From Anaerolineae bacterium (lineage in GTDB: Bacteria > Chloroflexota > Anaerolineae > Aggregatilineales > Phototrophicaceae): 64,000 nt of DNA. Below are positions 45,774 to 54,071 of this stretch, piece after piece. The stretch lies in contig JALHNB010000039.1 in the NCBI GenBank assembly GCA_022843745.1, positions 1-64,000 of the forward strand, in the 5' to 3' direction. Below the pieces are notes generated by a model. That model was given only the letters and a program-made list of their open reading frames with translations, searched no databases and was not told the origin of the DNA. A program made the translations under genes and the position numbers. How positions within the stretch are numbered: position 1 is the first letter of the stretch; each line of letters starts with the position of its first letter.

Positions 45774-46589
45774 TTAGAGCGCATTTTCCTGCGCCAGAAT
45801 CTCGCGCAGCAGGTCTTTACGAGCGCCTCCACCTAAAGTTTCCAGCTTACGCACATTAAGCGGATCAATGTCCTCGCGCAAGAGGCGAATTTCTTCATCA
45901 CTCGGCGGCGGGGTTTCATGAACGTCCGGCGCGATTTCCAGTTGAAAAGCAGTCTTTTTCTGAATTTGCTCGATGCTCACACCAGGATGATAGCTGGTGA
46001 GCCGCATCCGACCATTCGCCCAATCAAACTGCCCATAATCGCTAATCAGATAATTAACGCCATGTCCATGTTTGCGTTCCGGTGTATGTCCCATGCCGCT
46101 GATGAAATCCAGCTTTTCGACAAACGTGATTTTTGAATGGCGCGGCACGTACAGATAAATATGATCGGAGGTCGTCGTGACATCGGGGATACCGCCTGTT
46201 CCCGGCAGACGCAAACGTGGACGGTGATAATCGTGCCCGAAAGCGACATTGTTGAAATTGCCGCAAGCATCCACCTGTGCCGGACGAAAAAACTCTTTCG
46301 GGTTATAGCTGGGCAGTAAATCCGCTGCCGCCGCCGCAAAACCGACATGAATTAGCGCTTTTCCCAGCCACAAATCTTCGATGCGCCCTACCCCAAGCGG
46401 TGCCCATTCGCGGCACAACGATTGCCCGATAGCCGAGGCGAAACGTACATTGGGCGCGTGGGTACACTGGGCGAGGATAAACCCCGCCATCACCAGCGGC
46501 GTGTTGATCCCCTGCGCCAGCACTTCGCCATCCACAACCTGGCGGGAGATGCAAACGGAAATGAGTTCGTCAATCGTAAAATCGGCCAT
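45774..46589 (-). CDS. CoA-transferase subunit B
   Basis: 271-residue beta subunit of a family I CoA-transferase. Recognisable parts are VDGEVLAQGINTPLVMAG, FRPAQVDACGNFNNVAFG, RLRLPGTGGIPDVTT and RLTSYHPGVSIEQIQKKT. The conserved catalytic Glu of active beta subunits (S-E-N-G type) is not evident in the usual place; the segment reads FASAIGQSLCREWAPLG. The start is ATG 46589. It probably pairs with the alpha subunit at 40055-40870, an unusual 5 kb separation for subunits normally encoded side by side. Confidence 0.85.
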   Translation of the reverse strand: MADFTIDELISVCISRQVVDGEVLAQGINTPLVMAGFILAQCTHAPNVRFASAIGQSLCREWAPLGVGRIEDLWLGKALIHVGFAAAAADLLPSYNPKEFFRPAQVDACGNFNNVAFGHDYHRPRLRLPGTGGIPDVTTTSDHIYLYVPRHSKITFVEKLDFISGMGHTPERKHGHGVNYLISDYGQFDWANGRMRLTSYHPGVSIEQIQKKTAFQLEIAPDVHETPPPSDEEIRLLREDIDPLNVRKLETLGGGARKDLLREILAQENAL

Positions 46590-46686
46590 TTGGATTCTTT
46601 CGTCAGCGCTTTGTATACGCAGCATTTTAACAATAGCAAGCTGAGTATCTGACTTCAATTGTAGTCTACATTATCCAAAATACCGC

Positions 46687-46692
46687 TATAAT
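46687..46692 (+). promoter_or_regulatory. -10 box upstream of the TPR/His-rich gene
   Basis: Perfect TATAAT, with a poor -35 (TCTACA) 16 bases upstream at 46665-46670. The start point would be near 46700, about 37 bases before the ATG. Confidence 0.4.
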
Positions 46693-46736
46693 TTGTATTT
46701 TCACAGCTCAAATTTGGTCTGAACAAGGGGGAAATA

Positions 46737-48503
46737 ATGAGCGACTATTATGATCTTGGTACATATACACGCAAAGTCACCACCGATTCGCCCGATGCTC
46801 AAGTGTGGTTTGATCGCGGCCTCTTGTGGCTGTACGGCTACAACCATCAGGAAGCGGTCAAATGTTTTCGAAATGCCGTCGAATATGATCCAACTTGCGT
46901 GATGGCGTATTGGGGCATCGCCTACGGTATTGGCTGTAATTATAACAAGCCCTGGGTCGTTTTCCTGCCGGAAATGGTCGTGGATACGATGTTACAGGCA
47001 CGCGCCGCCATCCTGACGGCTTATAAATACCTCGATAAAGTCACCCCTGTTGAAGCTGCCCTCATCAAAACACTTGAAAAACGCTTCCAGCGCGAAGGTC
47101 AGCATGAAGAAGAGCTGCTTGAAAGCTGGAACACCGAGTATGCCGCTGCCATGCGCGAAGTGTATCAGCAATTTCCGGGTGATTGGGATGTTGCCGCGCT
47201 TTTTGCCGAAGCCCTCATCAACCGCACACCCTGGCTGTTGTGGAATCTGCAAACAGGTCAGCCCGCTGACGGCGCAGATACACTTGAAGCAGTCGCGGTA
47301 CTGGAACATGCCATACAGCAGGTCGAAGATGCTAATGCCCAGCCCCACCCCGGCTTATTGCACATCTACATCCACACAATGGAAATGTCGCCCTACCCTG
47401 AACGCGCTTTACGGGCTGGCGATCAATTGCGAGAATTGGTTCCTGACGCGGGGCATCTCAAACACATGCCCTCGCATATCGACATCCTCTGCGGGGATTA
47501 CTACAACTCAGTGGTGGCAAATCAACGCGCCATTGATGTGGATATGAAATTTATGGAACGTGACGGCGACATGAACGAATACAGCATGTATCGCGCCCAT
47601 AATATCCACTTCAAAATGTATTCCGCCATGTTACTCGGTCAATATAAACCTGCGATGGAAGCTGTCGAAGAAATGGCAATCCTGGCACGCAAAGATTTGA
47701 TCCGCGTGAAAGGGGAAATGGCGTGGCTAACCGATGTGCTGGAAGCGATGTACTCGATGAAATCGCACGTGCTGATACGCTTCGGAAAATGGCACGAGAT
47801 TTTGGAGGAGTCGTTTCCCGAAGATACAGACCTCTACATGAATACGACACTGATGCTCCACTATGCACGGGCGATTGCATTTGCAACCCTGCATCGTTTT
47901 GAGGAAGCCGATGCCGAGCGAGAAGCGTTCAAAAAAGCGCAGGTTAAAATCCCACCAGAGCGCTACTTTTTCCAGAATAACCCCTGCGAAGATATTTTCA
48001 AAGTGGCTGAGGCGATGATGAATGGCGAGGTCGAATATCACAAAGGCAATTACGAAATCGCTTTTGACCACCTGCGCCGGGCCGTATATCTGGACGATCA
48101 TCTACTCTACGGCGAACCCTGGGCGTGGATGATGCCGATTCGCCATGCGTTGGGTGCGCTCTTGCTTGAGCAAGGTCATCTTGAAGAAGCGGAGGCCGTA
48201 TACCGCGCTGATTTGGGATTGGATGGTTCAATTTATCGCCCGATGCAGCATCCTAACAATGTTTGGAGTCTGCATGGTTATGTCACCTGCCTCGAACGGC
48301 TCGGCAAACAGACGGACGCTGCGATGATGAGAGCACAACTCAATCTGGCCTTAGCGCGTACCGATGTCGAAATTACGGCATCGTGCTTCTGCGCTGCCGC
48401 CGGACACAACATGGGCCATCACGTAGGGCATGATTCAGGACATCATGCAGATCATGGTCATGATACAGATCACCATGCAGAACACGGTCACTGCTGCCAT
48501 TAG
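46737..48503 (+). CDS. TPR-type protein with His/Cys-rich C-terminal tail
   Basis: 588-residue soluble protein built mostly of tetratricopeptide-like helical pairs: LWLYGYNHQEAVKCFRNAVEYDPTCVMAYWGIAY near residue 30 is a canonical TPR. Other conserved blocks are HPGLLHIYIHTMEMSPYPERAL, HLKHMPSHIDILCGDY and YSMYRAHNIHFKMYS. The last 41 residues (548-588) hold 13 His and 4 Cys in GHH/GHD/DHH arrangements, ending in Cys-Cys-His, which looks like a metal-binding tail. No signal peptide. I know similar TPR proteins only as hypothetical. The ATG follows AAGGGGG. It ends 2 bases before the opposite-strand rtcB. Confidence 0.8.
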   Translation: MSDYYDLGTYTRKVTTDSPDAQVWFDRGLLWLYGYNHQEAVKCFRNAVEYDPTCVMAYWGIAYGIGCNYNKPWVVFLPEMVVDTMLQARAAILTAYKYLDKVTPVEAALIKTLEKRFQREGQHEEELLESWNTEYAAAMREVYQQFPGDWDVAALFAEALINRTPWLLWNLQTGQPADGADTLEAVAVLEHAIQQVEDANAQPHPGLLHIYIHTMEMSPYPERALRAGDQLRELVPDAGHLKHMPSHIDILCGDYYNSVVANQRAIDVDMKFMERDGDMNEYSMYRAHNIHFKMYSAMLLGQYKPAMEAVEEMAILARKDLIRVKGEMAWLTDVLEAMYSMKSHVLIRFGKWHEILEESFPEDTDLYMNTTLMLHYARAIAFATLHRFEEADAEREAFKKAQVKIPPERYFFQNNPCEDIFKVAEAMMNGEVEYHKGNYEIAFDHLRRAVYLDDHLLYGEPWAWMMPIRHALGALLLEQGHLEEAEAVYRADLGLDGSIYRPMQHPNNVWSLHGYVTCLERLGKQTDAAMMRAQLNLALARTDVEITASCFCAAAGHNMGHHVGHDSGHHADHGHDTDHHAEHGHCCH

Positions 48504-48505
48504 TG

Positions 48506-49729
48506 TCACTCGGTTGCCATGCGCACCATACGCGGCTGGATACGCCCAACAATTTCGACCAAATCCTGCTGCGCGGCGATCACCTCGTCTATTGGCTTGT
48601 AGGCCTGCGGTGATTCATCCAGGCTGCCACCAATGAGCGTGACGTTCCGCGCGTTGAGATAACGATCTCGCTCCGTTTTGGTGATGGTGTGCAGCGCTTC
48701 TTTGCGGCTCATCGCACGACCTGCCCCATGAGAAGCAGAATTGAGCGAATCGACAACGCCTTTGCCGCGAACCAGATACCCTGTGTCGCCCATCGAGCCG
48801 GGGATAATGCCCATCACACCTTTGCCCGCCGGAGTCGCGCCCTTACGGTGAACGATGACCTCACGCTCGGCACTAGCGAAACCGGATGGCGCGGGAATGC
48901 GCTCTTTCCAGGCGAAATTATGATGATTTTCAGCCGAGTATGCAGGTTTCAGCCCCACCGCTTTTGCCATACGCTGGTGAATAACGGCGTGATTGGCGGC
49001 GGCGAAACGCCCGGCCAGTTCCATCGAAATCCAGTATTCCTGACCTTCATGCCAATCCAGCGGCAGCCACGCCAGATGGGCGATACTCTTATCAAGATTG
49101 GGGTGAAATTTCGCTGCCAGTTCCGAATAATGATTGGCAATTCTATAGCCAACACCGCGCGACCCACTGTGTGAGAGCAGCGCCAGATATTCCCCGGCCT
49201 TTAAATCTACGTCATCGTCGGCTTTTTCCAGTGTGAAGGCACACCATTCGACAAAATGATTGCCCGATCCACTTGTACCCAATTGATTGAAAGCAGTATC
49301 CTTCAGCGACTTCAGGTATTTTGTCGCATCCCAGTCAGGATCATCGAGAACTTCGTGTTCAGCCTGCTCGTTGTGCCGCCACTCACCCCCGCGCCCAATG
49401 CCGAATTTAGTCTGTTCGGTCAGCGATTTCTTGAATTGGCCGGATTTTTGACCAATCACAATCGGGCTGACTGGGAAAATACTCAGGCGCATCCGGCAAG
49501 CAATATCAACACCGACAGCATAGGGGATCACCGCGCCCTCGGTTGCCAGTACGCCGCCAATCGGCAGGCCATAGCCGACATGGGCATCCGGCATCAGCGC
49601 ACCTGCAACGGAAATCGGCAGCCGCATCGAAGCGTTCATCTGATTAATTGTCTCAGAATCAATCTGTTCCTTTCCCCAAATCGGGTAAGGCAAAGGTTCG
49701 GCATGAATGGTTTGATCGTTTAGCAGCAC
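48506..49729 (-). CDS. rtcB: RtcB-family RNA ligase
   Basis: 407 residues. RtcB joins RNA 2',3'-cyclic phosphate or 3'-phosphate ends to 5'-OH with GTP and manganese. Motifs: MPDAHVGYGLPIGGV, VGVDIACRM (metal Asp and Cys), LGTSGSGNHFVEW, LSHSGSRGVGY (His ligand), ENHHNFAW, and SHGAGRAMSR with the His that is guanylylated. The set of metal ligands looks complete. The start is GTG 49729. Convergent with the TPR gene. Confidence 0.93.
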   Translation of the reverse strand: MLLNDQTIHAEPLPYPIWGKEQIDSETINQMNASMRLPISVAGALMPDAHVGYGLPIGGVLATEGAVIPYAVGVDIACRMRLSIFPVSPIVIGQKSGQFKKSLTEQTKFGIGRGGEWRHNEQAEHEVLDDPDWDATKYLKSLKDTAFNQLGTSGSGNHFVEWCAFTLEKADDDVDLKAGEYLALLSHSGSRGVGYRIANHYSELAAKFHPNLDKSIAHLAWLPLDWHEGQEYWISMELAGRFAAANHAVIHQRMAKAVGLKPAYSAENHHNFAWKERIPAPSGFASAEREVIVHRKGATPAGKGVMGIIPGSMGDTGYLVRGKGVVDSLNSASHGAGRAMSRKEALHTITKTERDRYLNARNVTLIGGSLDESPQAYKPIDEVIAAQQDLVEIVGRIQPRMVRMATE

Positions 49730-49936
49730 TTCATCGTCTCATAAAAGTTTTTAACGGTTCACAATTCATCATAAAAGATCAGTCGCCAATTGAGAAGCCA
49801 GAAGTTGCATTTTTGAATGACAAATCCGCAATACTTTACCTAAAGTGGCAGTATAAAGGACAACTATGATAAAATTGCTTGAAACTCATAAATTTACTTT
49901 CAGCATTCTGTCAGCATACCAAACAGGAGATTTTCA

Positions 49937-50425
49937 ATGTCTGTCATCACCGTACTGAAACAAGCAGACATTTTCTATGAACTCACGAACACGCAGCTTG
50001 AACTCGTAGCGTCGATCTGCAACGAACGACACTATCAAGCTGGAGATAGTGTGTTTGAGGAAAATACACCCGGCGACGAACTCTATATTATCGCGAATGG
50101 CGAAGTTGAAATTCAGTTGAATCCTTCATTACTCGGCAGAGACAGCGGCGTACCACAAACCATCACAACGCTGCGGCGTGGTCAATCCTTCGGGGAAATT
50201 TCGCTGGTCGATGAAGGCCTGCGCTCTGCGGGAGCGCGCTGCTCACAGCAGGATACACGCCTGGTGGTTATCCCACGCGAAAAGCTGATGCTTCTGTGTG
50301 ACACCTATCCCCAGCTTGGTTATCGCTTAATGCGCAACCTCGCTGCTGACCTGGCGATGAAGATTCGCAACACCGATTTGCAGGTGCGTGAACATCTCAC
50401 CTGGGATCCGCGCGAGGAAAGCTAA
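49937..50425 (+). CDS. Cyclic-nucleotide-binding domain protein
   Basis: 162 residues: a single cNMP-binding beta-roll (about 15-130) and a short helical tail. The phosphate-binding cassette reads QSFGEISLVDEGLRSAGARC, with Glu in GE and Arg in LRSAGA. There is no helix-turn-helix, so it is not a Crp-type regulator; it may regulate a partner by contact. The ATG follows AGGAG. Single gene; a leader with two hairpins follows it before the TSUP gene. Confidence 0.88.
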   Translation: MSVITVLKQADIFYELTNTQLELVASICNERHYQAGDSVFEENTPGDELYIIANGEVEIQLNPSLLGRDSGVPQTITTLRRGQSFGEISLVDEGLRSAGARCSQQDTRLVVIPREKLMLLCDTYPQLGYRLMRNLAADLAMKIRNTDLQVREHLTWDPREES

Positions 50426-50454
50426 AGGCATTTTCGTTTAAATCCCCACTTTAG

Positions 50455-50527
50455 ATGAGTCATCCTTTCAAGTGGATGAACTTCAGAGGATGACTCACAC
50501 ACAATGCCCGATCATTGTGTGTTTTTT
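50455..50527 (+). terminator. Terminator with upstream hairpin before the TSUP permease
   Basis: Stem 1: AGTCATCCT (near 50457-50465) with AGGATGACT (50487-50495). Stem 2: ACACACAATG (50497-50506) with CATTGTGTGT (50513-50522), loop CCCGAT, then a run of T (50522-50527), a good intrinsic terminator. It ends the cNMP-domain gene or attenuates the downstream permease, whose ATG lies 27 bases after the T-run. Confidence 0.75.
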
Positions 50528-50553
50528 GTGCCTCCCCAATGGAAAGGTCTTGC

Positions 50554-51297
50554 ATGTCACCGCAATTTACCGCTGTTATTATTCTTGCCTGTATATTGAT
50601 TGGGTTATCAAAAGGCGGGCTGGGTGGGCCAATGCCGCCGATGCTCACAACGACACTTTTAAGCCAGTTTATGCCCGTATCCCATGCGGTGAGCCTGGCG
50701 CTGCCCTTGTTAATGATCGGGGATATGTTTGCTGTATATGCCTACTGGCGTAAATGGGATATGAGTTATATTCGGGTGATGCTTCCCGCCGCCGCTGTTG
50801 GGGTTATCGCAGGGCTATTTTTGCTGGCGCATCTATCAAACGCGACTTTGCGTCCGCTGCTGGGGTTATTCACACTCATATTTGTCGTTTACAAAGTTGC
50901 CAGCGACCATATCAAAAGCATTGAATATCAACCGCGCCAATGGCACAGCATTTTCGTTGGCGGAGCAACAGGTTTATCCTCGGCTGTCGCCAATGCTGGC
51001 GCACCACCCTGGACGATTTACATGCTGCTCCGTCGTGTGCCACCGAAGACATTTATCGGGACGACAACTTTCATGTTTGCTTCGATCAACATCATGAAAC
51101 TGCCAGGTACGATTGTCGCCGGGTTGCTCGATTTTCACGTACTCGCCAGCATCATCTGGTGCGTTCCGCTAGTACCCGCCGGAGTCTGGGTCGGGCGGCG
51201 ATTCGTAAATAAAGTCGATCCCGTATTCTTTGAACGCCTGATGCTGGTGCTGCTGTTTGCCGTCAGCCTCTATTTAATTTTCGTACCCGTCTCATGA
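50554..51297 (+). CDS. TSUP (TauE/SafE) family membrane permease
   Basis: 247-residue membrane protein with about seven to eight helices. The family signature GLSKGGLGGPMPPML is at the N-terminus, and its duplicated counterpart GLSSAVANAGAPPWTIYML is in the second half. TSUP proteins export sulfite, sulfoacetate or related small anions. The start is ATG 50554 behind GGAAAGG; a longer reading to 50515 would run through the terminator. No sulfur genes adjacent. Confidence 0.88.
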   Translation: MSPQFTAVIILACILIGLSKGGLGGPMPPMLTTTLLSQFMPVSHAVSLALPLLMIGDMFAVYAYWRKWDMSYIRVMLPAAAVGVIAGLFLLAHLSNATLRPLLGLFTLIFVVYKVASDHIKSIEYQPRQWHSIFVGGATGLSSAVANAGAPPWTIYMLLRRVPPKTFIGTTTFMFASINIMKLPGTIVAGLLDFHVLASIIWCVPLVPAGVWVGRRFVNKVDPVFFERLMLVLLFAVSLYLIFVPVS

Positions 51298-51328
51298 AAT
51301 ACCGAAAATACTGAATCAACCAAGCAGA

Positions 51329-52567
51329 TTAATTTGCGCTGACGAGGCGCACGAATTTCCGCTTGCCGACCTGGAGCACAACGGGCAGCATATCAAGCGT
51401 AATGACCGCAAATGGGTCGGTCACAGCCTGCTCGTTGAGGCGAATACCATTTTGCTGCATCAGGCGTTTCGCCTCACCGCCGCTGCCAACCATCTCCAAT
51501 CGTCGTAAAATATCGACGATTTTTTCTTCAGCGGCCAGCTTTTCTTCGGGAATATCTTCTGGAATCCCGCCATGACTGCGGAAAACATCATCCCAGCGTT
51601 TTTGTGCCGCGACAGCATCTTCCGGACTGTGGAATATCGCGACGATTTCGCGCGCCATCCGCATCTTCTCTTCGTTCGGGTGCAGCTTGCTCGAAGCTAA
51701 TCCCTCTTCCAGCTCTTTGACATGCGCAGGCGACCAGCCCAAAATCAGACGGTGGAAAACTGGCAGCGTTTTGTCCGGGAGGCTCATCACCTTGCCGTAC
51801 ATATCCCAGGGTTCCGCCAGCAGCGGAATGTGATTGCCCAGGCTCTTGCTCATCTTGATGTCGCCGTCCGTACCCGGCAGGCTCTCGCCCATAATGATGG
51901 CAATCTGCGGCTTTTGGCCTAAGCCTTGCTGCAATTTACGTCCGGCGATCAGAATATTGAACAGTTGATCCTGCCCACCGACCTGCACATCCGCTTCCTG
52001 AGCCACAGCATCATAACCCTGCATCAGGCCATAAAATAACTCGTGCAGGTAAATGGCCTCGCCTGCATCCAGACGCTTTCTGAAGTTTTCGCGCACTAAA
52101 AACTGCTGTACGGTGAAATTACTCGCCAGCCGGATAATGTCAGCAAAGTCGAGTGTCGAGAGCCATTCGTCATTGAAGCGTACACGAGTCAGATCGCGAT
52201 CCAGAATTTTGAAGGCCTGTTCCGCATATGTCCGCGCGTTATTTTCGACTTCTTCGCGAGTCAACTGCGTCCGCGCCGTATCCTTATCAGATGGGTCGCC
52301 AATCAAGCTGGTGAATGTGCCGACCAGGAAGGTTACATCGTGGCCGAATTCCTGAAATTGGCGCAGCTTTCGCATCGTAATGGTGTGGCCGAGATGCAAA
52401 TCAGCCGTGCGTGGATCATAGCCGCAGTACACGCGCAATGGGCGGCCTTCTTTTTCCGCCTCAATTAGCCGTTCGCGCAGTTCGCGCTTCATAGTTTGTC
52501 GGGTTTCCGGGTCGCCATATTCCGCGCCGGACATGAGAACTTCGACTTGCTCGTCAATGGTCGCCAT
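51329..52567 (-). CDS. tyrS: Tyrosyl-tRNA synthetase
   Basis: 412-residue class I aminoacyl-tRNA synthetase. The HIGH motif reads HLGH in ADLHLGHTITMRKL. The KMSKS motif is intact in DGDIKMSKSLGNH. The amino-acid pocket has QGYDAVAQEADVQVGGQDQLFN. The C-terminal S4-like domain includes MQQNGIRLNEQAV. The start is ATG 52567 with AGGAA upstream; the longer reading to 52639 is not supported. No T-box leader found. Confidence 0.96.
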   Translation of the reverse strand: MATIDEQVEVLMSGAEYGDPETRQTMKRELRERLIEAEKEGRPLRVYCGYDPRTADLHLGHTITMRKLRQFQEFGHDVTFLVGTFTSLIGDPSDKDTARTQLTREEVENNARTYAEQAFKILDRDLTRVRFNDEWLSTLDFADIIRLASNFTVQQFLVRENFRKRLDAGEAIYLHELFYGLMQGYDAVAQEADVQVGGQDQLFNILIAGRKLQQGLGQKPQIAIIMGESLPGTDGDIKMSKSLGNHIPLLAEPWDMYGKVMSLPDKTLPVFHRLILGWSPAHVKELEEGLASSKLHPNEEKMRMAREIVAIFHSPEDAVAAQKRWDDVFRSHGGIPEDIPEEKLAAEEKIVDILRRLEMVGSGGEAKRLMQQNGIRLNEQAVTDPFAVITLDMLPVVLQVGKRKFVRLVSAN

Positions 52568-52663
52568 AAGATGATTCCTGTTGCGGTGGGTAAAGACGCG
52601 GGGATTATACCATAAAGCGTACAGGGAATTTCCAGCCAAAATAAAGATACAAAGATGCGTGTT

Positions 52664-53071
52664 TTAGGGGTAGCGACCTTTTTTCATGAGGATTTCGCGT
52701 TCAAGAACACGTATCTGGTCATTGAATCGCAGAAGAAAAACTGTAACACGCCCTTTTGATGTTAATGATTTAATCAGCGCACCCTCAAGTGCAAAATGAT
52801 CTGACCATTCATCAAGTAGCGGGTGAAACAAAAATTCGCCTTCTTCTGTTTCGGGGTCAATCGAAGATAAGTCACTGCCCTTATTGCGATTGCAATCGTA
52901 ACAAGACAAACACAAATTCGATGCAACAGTTTCCCCACCATGTTTCTCAGCACGAATGTGATCAATTTCATGACGTTTGATGGTGTATTTCTGATTTATC
53001 AGACAGTATTCACAACATTCTTCAGCACGTTCCTGAACTAAACGGCGAAGCGCTTCAGGGATATAAGTCAC
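52664..53071 (-). CDS. HNH endonuclease
   Basis: 135 residues. The HNH core spans about residues 18-68: CEYC zinc Cys, HEIDHIRAEKHGG (the catalytic His preceded by Asp), and NLCLSCYDCNRNKGSDLS with the second Cys pair and the Asn. Family members cut DNA as nickases or nucleases. The start is GTG 53071, two bases after the stop of an 80-residue gene, so both are in one transcript. Without flanking phage genes, a role in defence or a toxin-antitoxin-like pair is possible. Confidence 0.88.
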   Translation of the reverse strand: MTYIPEALRRLVQERAEECCEYCLINQKYTIKRHEIDHIRAEKHGGETVASNLCLSCYDCNRNKGSDLSSIDPETEEGEFLFHPLLDEWSDHFALEGALIKSLTSKGRVTVFLLRFNDQIRVLEREILMKKGRYP

Positions 53072-53073
53072 GG

Positions 53074-53316
53074 CTATCCCAATTTCTCGAAAGCTCGAAT
53101 CTTGACGAGGCGCATGATGTGTTCCAAACGTGTATAGTCGTTTAACTCATCTTCCTCTTGCGCACTGAGTGTCCCATTGCGATTCATTTCTAACAAATAG
53201 CTGATACGTGCTTCGCTGGCATCTGAAAGGCGATACTCAGCAATCTGAACTAGCGTTGGCGAGGATGTGATAAATTCCGCAAATTCCTGATGAGGTGTTC
53301 TTTGTGCAACTGCCAT
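53074..53316 (-). CDS. Small protein paired with the HNH endonuclease
   Basis: 80 residues, rich in charged and helical segments (LEMNRNGTLSAQEEDELNDYTRLEHIMRLVKIRAFEKL). I remember similar small proteins directly upstream of HNH nucleases in cyanobacteria and Chloroflexota, annotated as hypothetical. The ATG follows GAGG. The 2-base gap to the HNH gene suggests the two work together, perhaps as inhibitor and nuclease; untested. Confidence 0.7.
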   Translation of the reverse strand: MAVAQRTPHQEFAEFITSSPTLVQIAEYRLSDASEARISYLLEMNRNGTLSAQEEDELNDYTRLEHIMRLVKIRAFEKLG

Positions 53317-53414
53317 TTGAACCTCAGATAAAACGGGCGCACTGCCGTGCGCCTATACAGCAAACGTTAATGAAGTATATCCAAATTATAGCTTCATTTT
53401 ACTCCATTCCCAAT

Positions 53415-54017
53415 TTACTCAGGCAGTTTTCGATCATTCAGCACCGAGTCGATCAGGCCGTATTCGACAGCTTCTTGGGGGTTGAGGAAAATATCGCGCT
53501 CCATATCCCGTTCCAAACGCTCTTTGGGCTGTCCAGTATGCAGCATGAAAATGCTCAAAAGTTCCTCTTTGAGACGCTGATACTCTTTCACCATAATCAT
53601 CATATCCGTCACCTGCCCCTGAGTGCCACCGAACGGCTGGTGCATATGAATGGTGGAATGCGGCAAAGCGTATCGCAAACCTTTTTTGCCGCCTGTAAGG
53701 ATGACCGTCCCGAAGCTGGCCGTTCGCCCAATCGCCGCTGTACTCACAGGCGCGGTAACTTGCTGCATGGCATCATAAATCGCCAGCCCAGCATAAACTT
53801 CGCCGCCGGGAGAATGTACATAAAGCTGAATCGGCTGCTCAGAATCCTCACGATCCAAAAACAGCAATTGGGCGACAATGAGATTCGCGCTCTGGTCGTT
53901 AATCTGGGAACCGAGTACAATAATACGCTCTTTCAGCAGCAGAGAATAAATATCATAGGCACGCTCGCCCTGCGTACCGCGTTCGATCACCATCGGAATG
54001 ACACTGCCTAACTGCAT
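53415..54017 (-). CDS. clpP: ATP-dependent Clp protease proteolytic subunit
   Basis: 200-residue serine protease subunit forming the Clp barrel with ClpX or ClpC. The nucleophile Ser lies in GRTASFGTVILTGGKKG (GQAASMG in the classic form), the His in STIHMHQPFGG, and the Asp in AVEYGLIDSVL. IVLGSQINDQSANLIVAQLLFL is the usual N-terminal core. The start is ATG 54017 behind GAGGG. It follows the transposase-derived gene by 54 bases on the same strand; no clpX is adjacent. Confidence 0.95.
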   Translation of the reverse strand: MQLGSVIPMVIERGTQGERAYDIYSLLLKERIIVLGSQINDQSANLIVAQLLFLDREDSEQPIQLYVHSPGGEVYAGLAIYDAMQQVTAPVSTAAIGRTASFGTVILTGGKKGLRYALPHSTIHMHQPFGGTQGQVTDMMIMVKEYQRLKEELLSIFMLHTGQPKERLERDMERDIFLNPQEAVEYGLIDSVLNDRKLPE

Positions 54018-54071
54018 ATTTCCCTCTTTTCCATCTTCCAATAAGCCACACAAAAACATCGTCAAGCCTTT

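Noticed and set aside
53295-54011. 238-codon plus-strand frame opposite clpP
   Set aside because: Shadow of ClpP, whose catalytic triad is intact on the minus strand.
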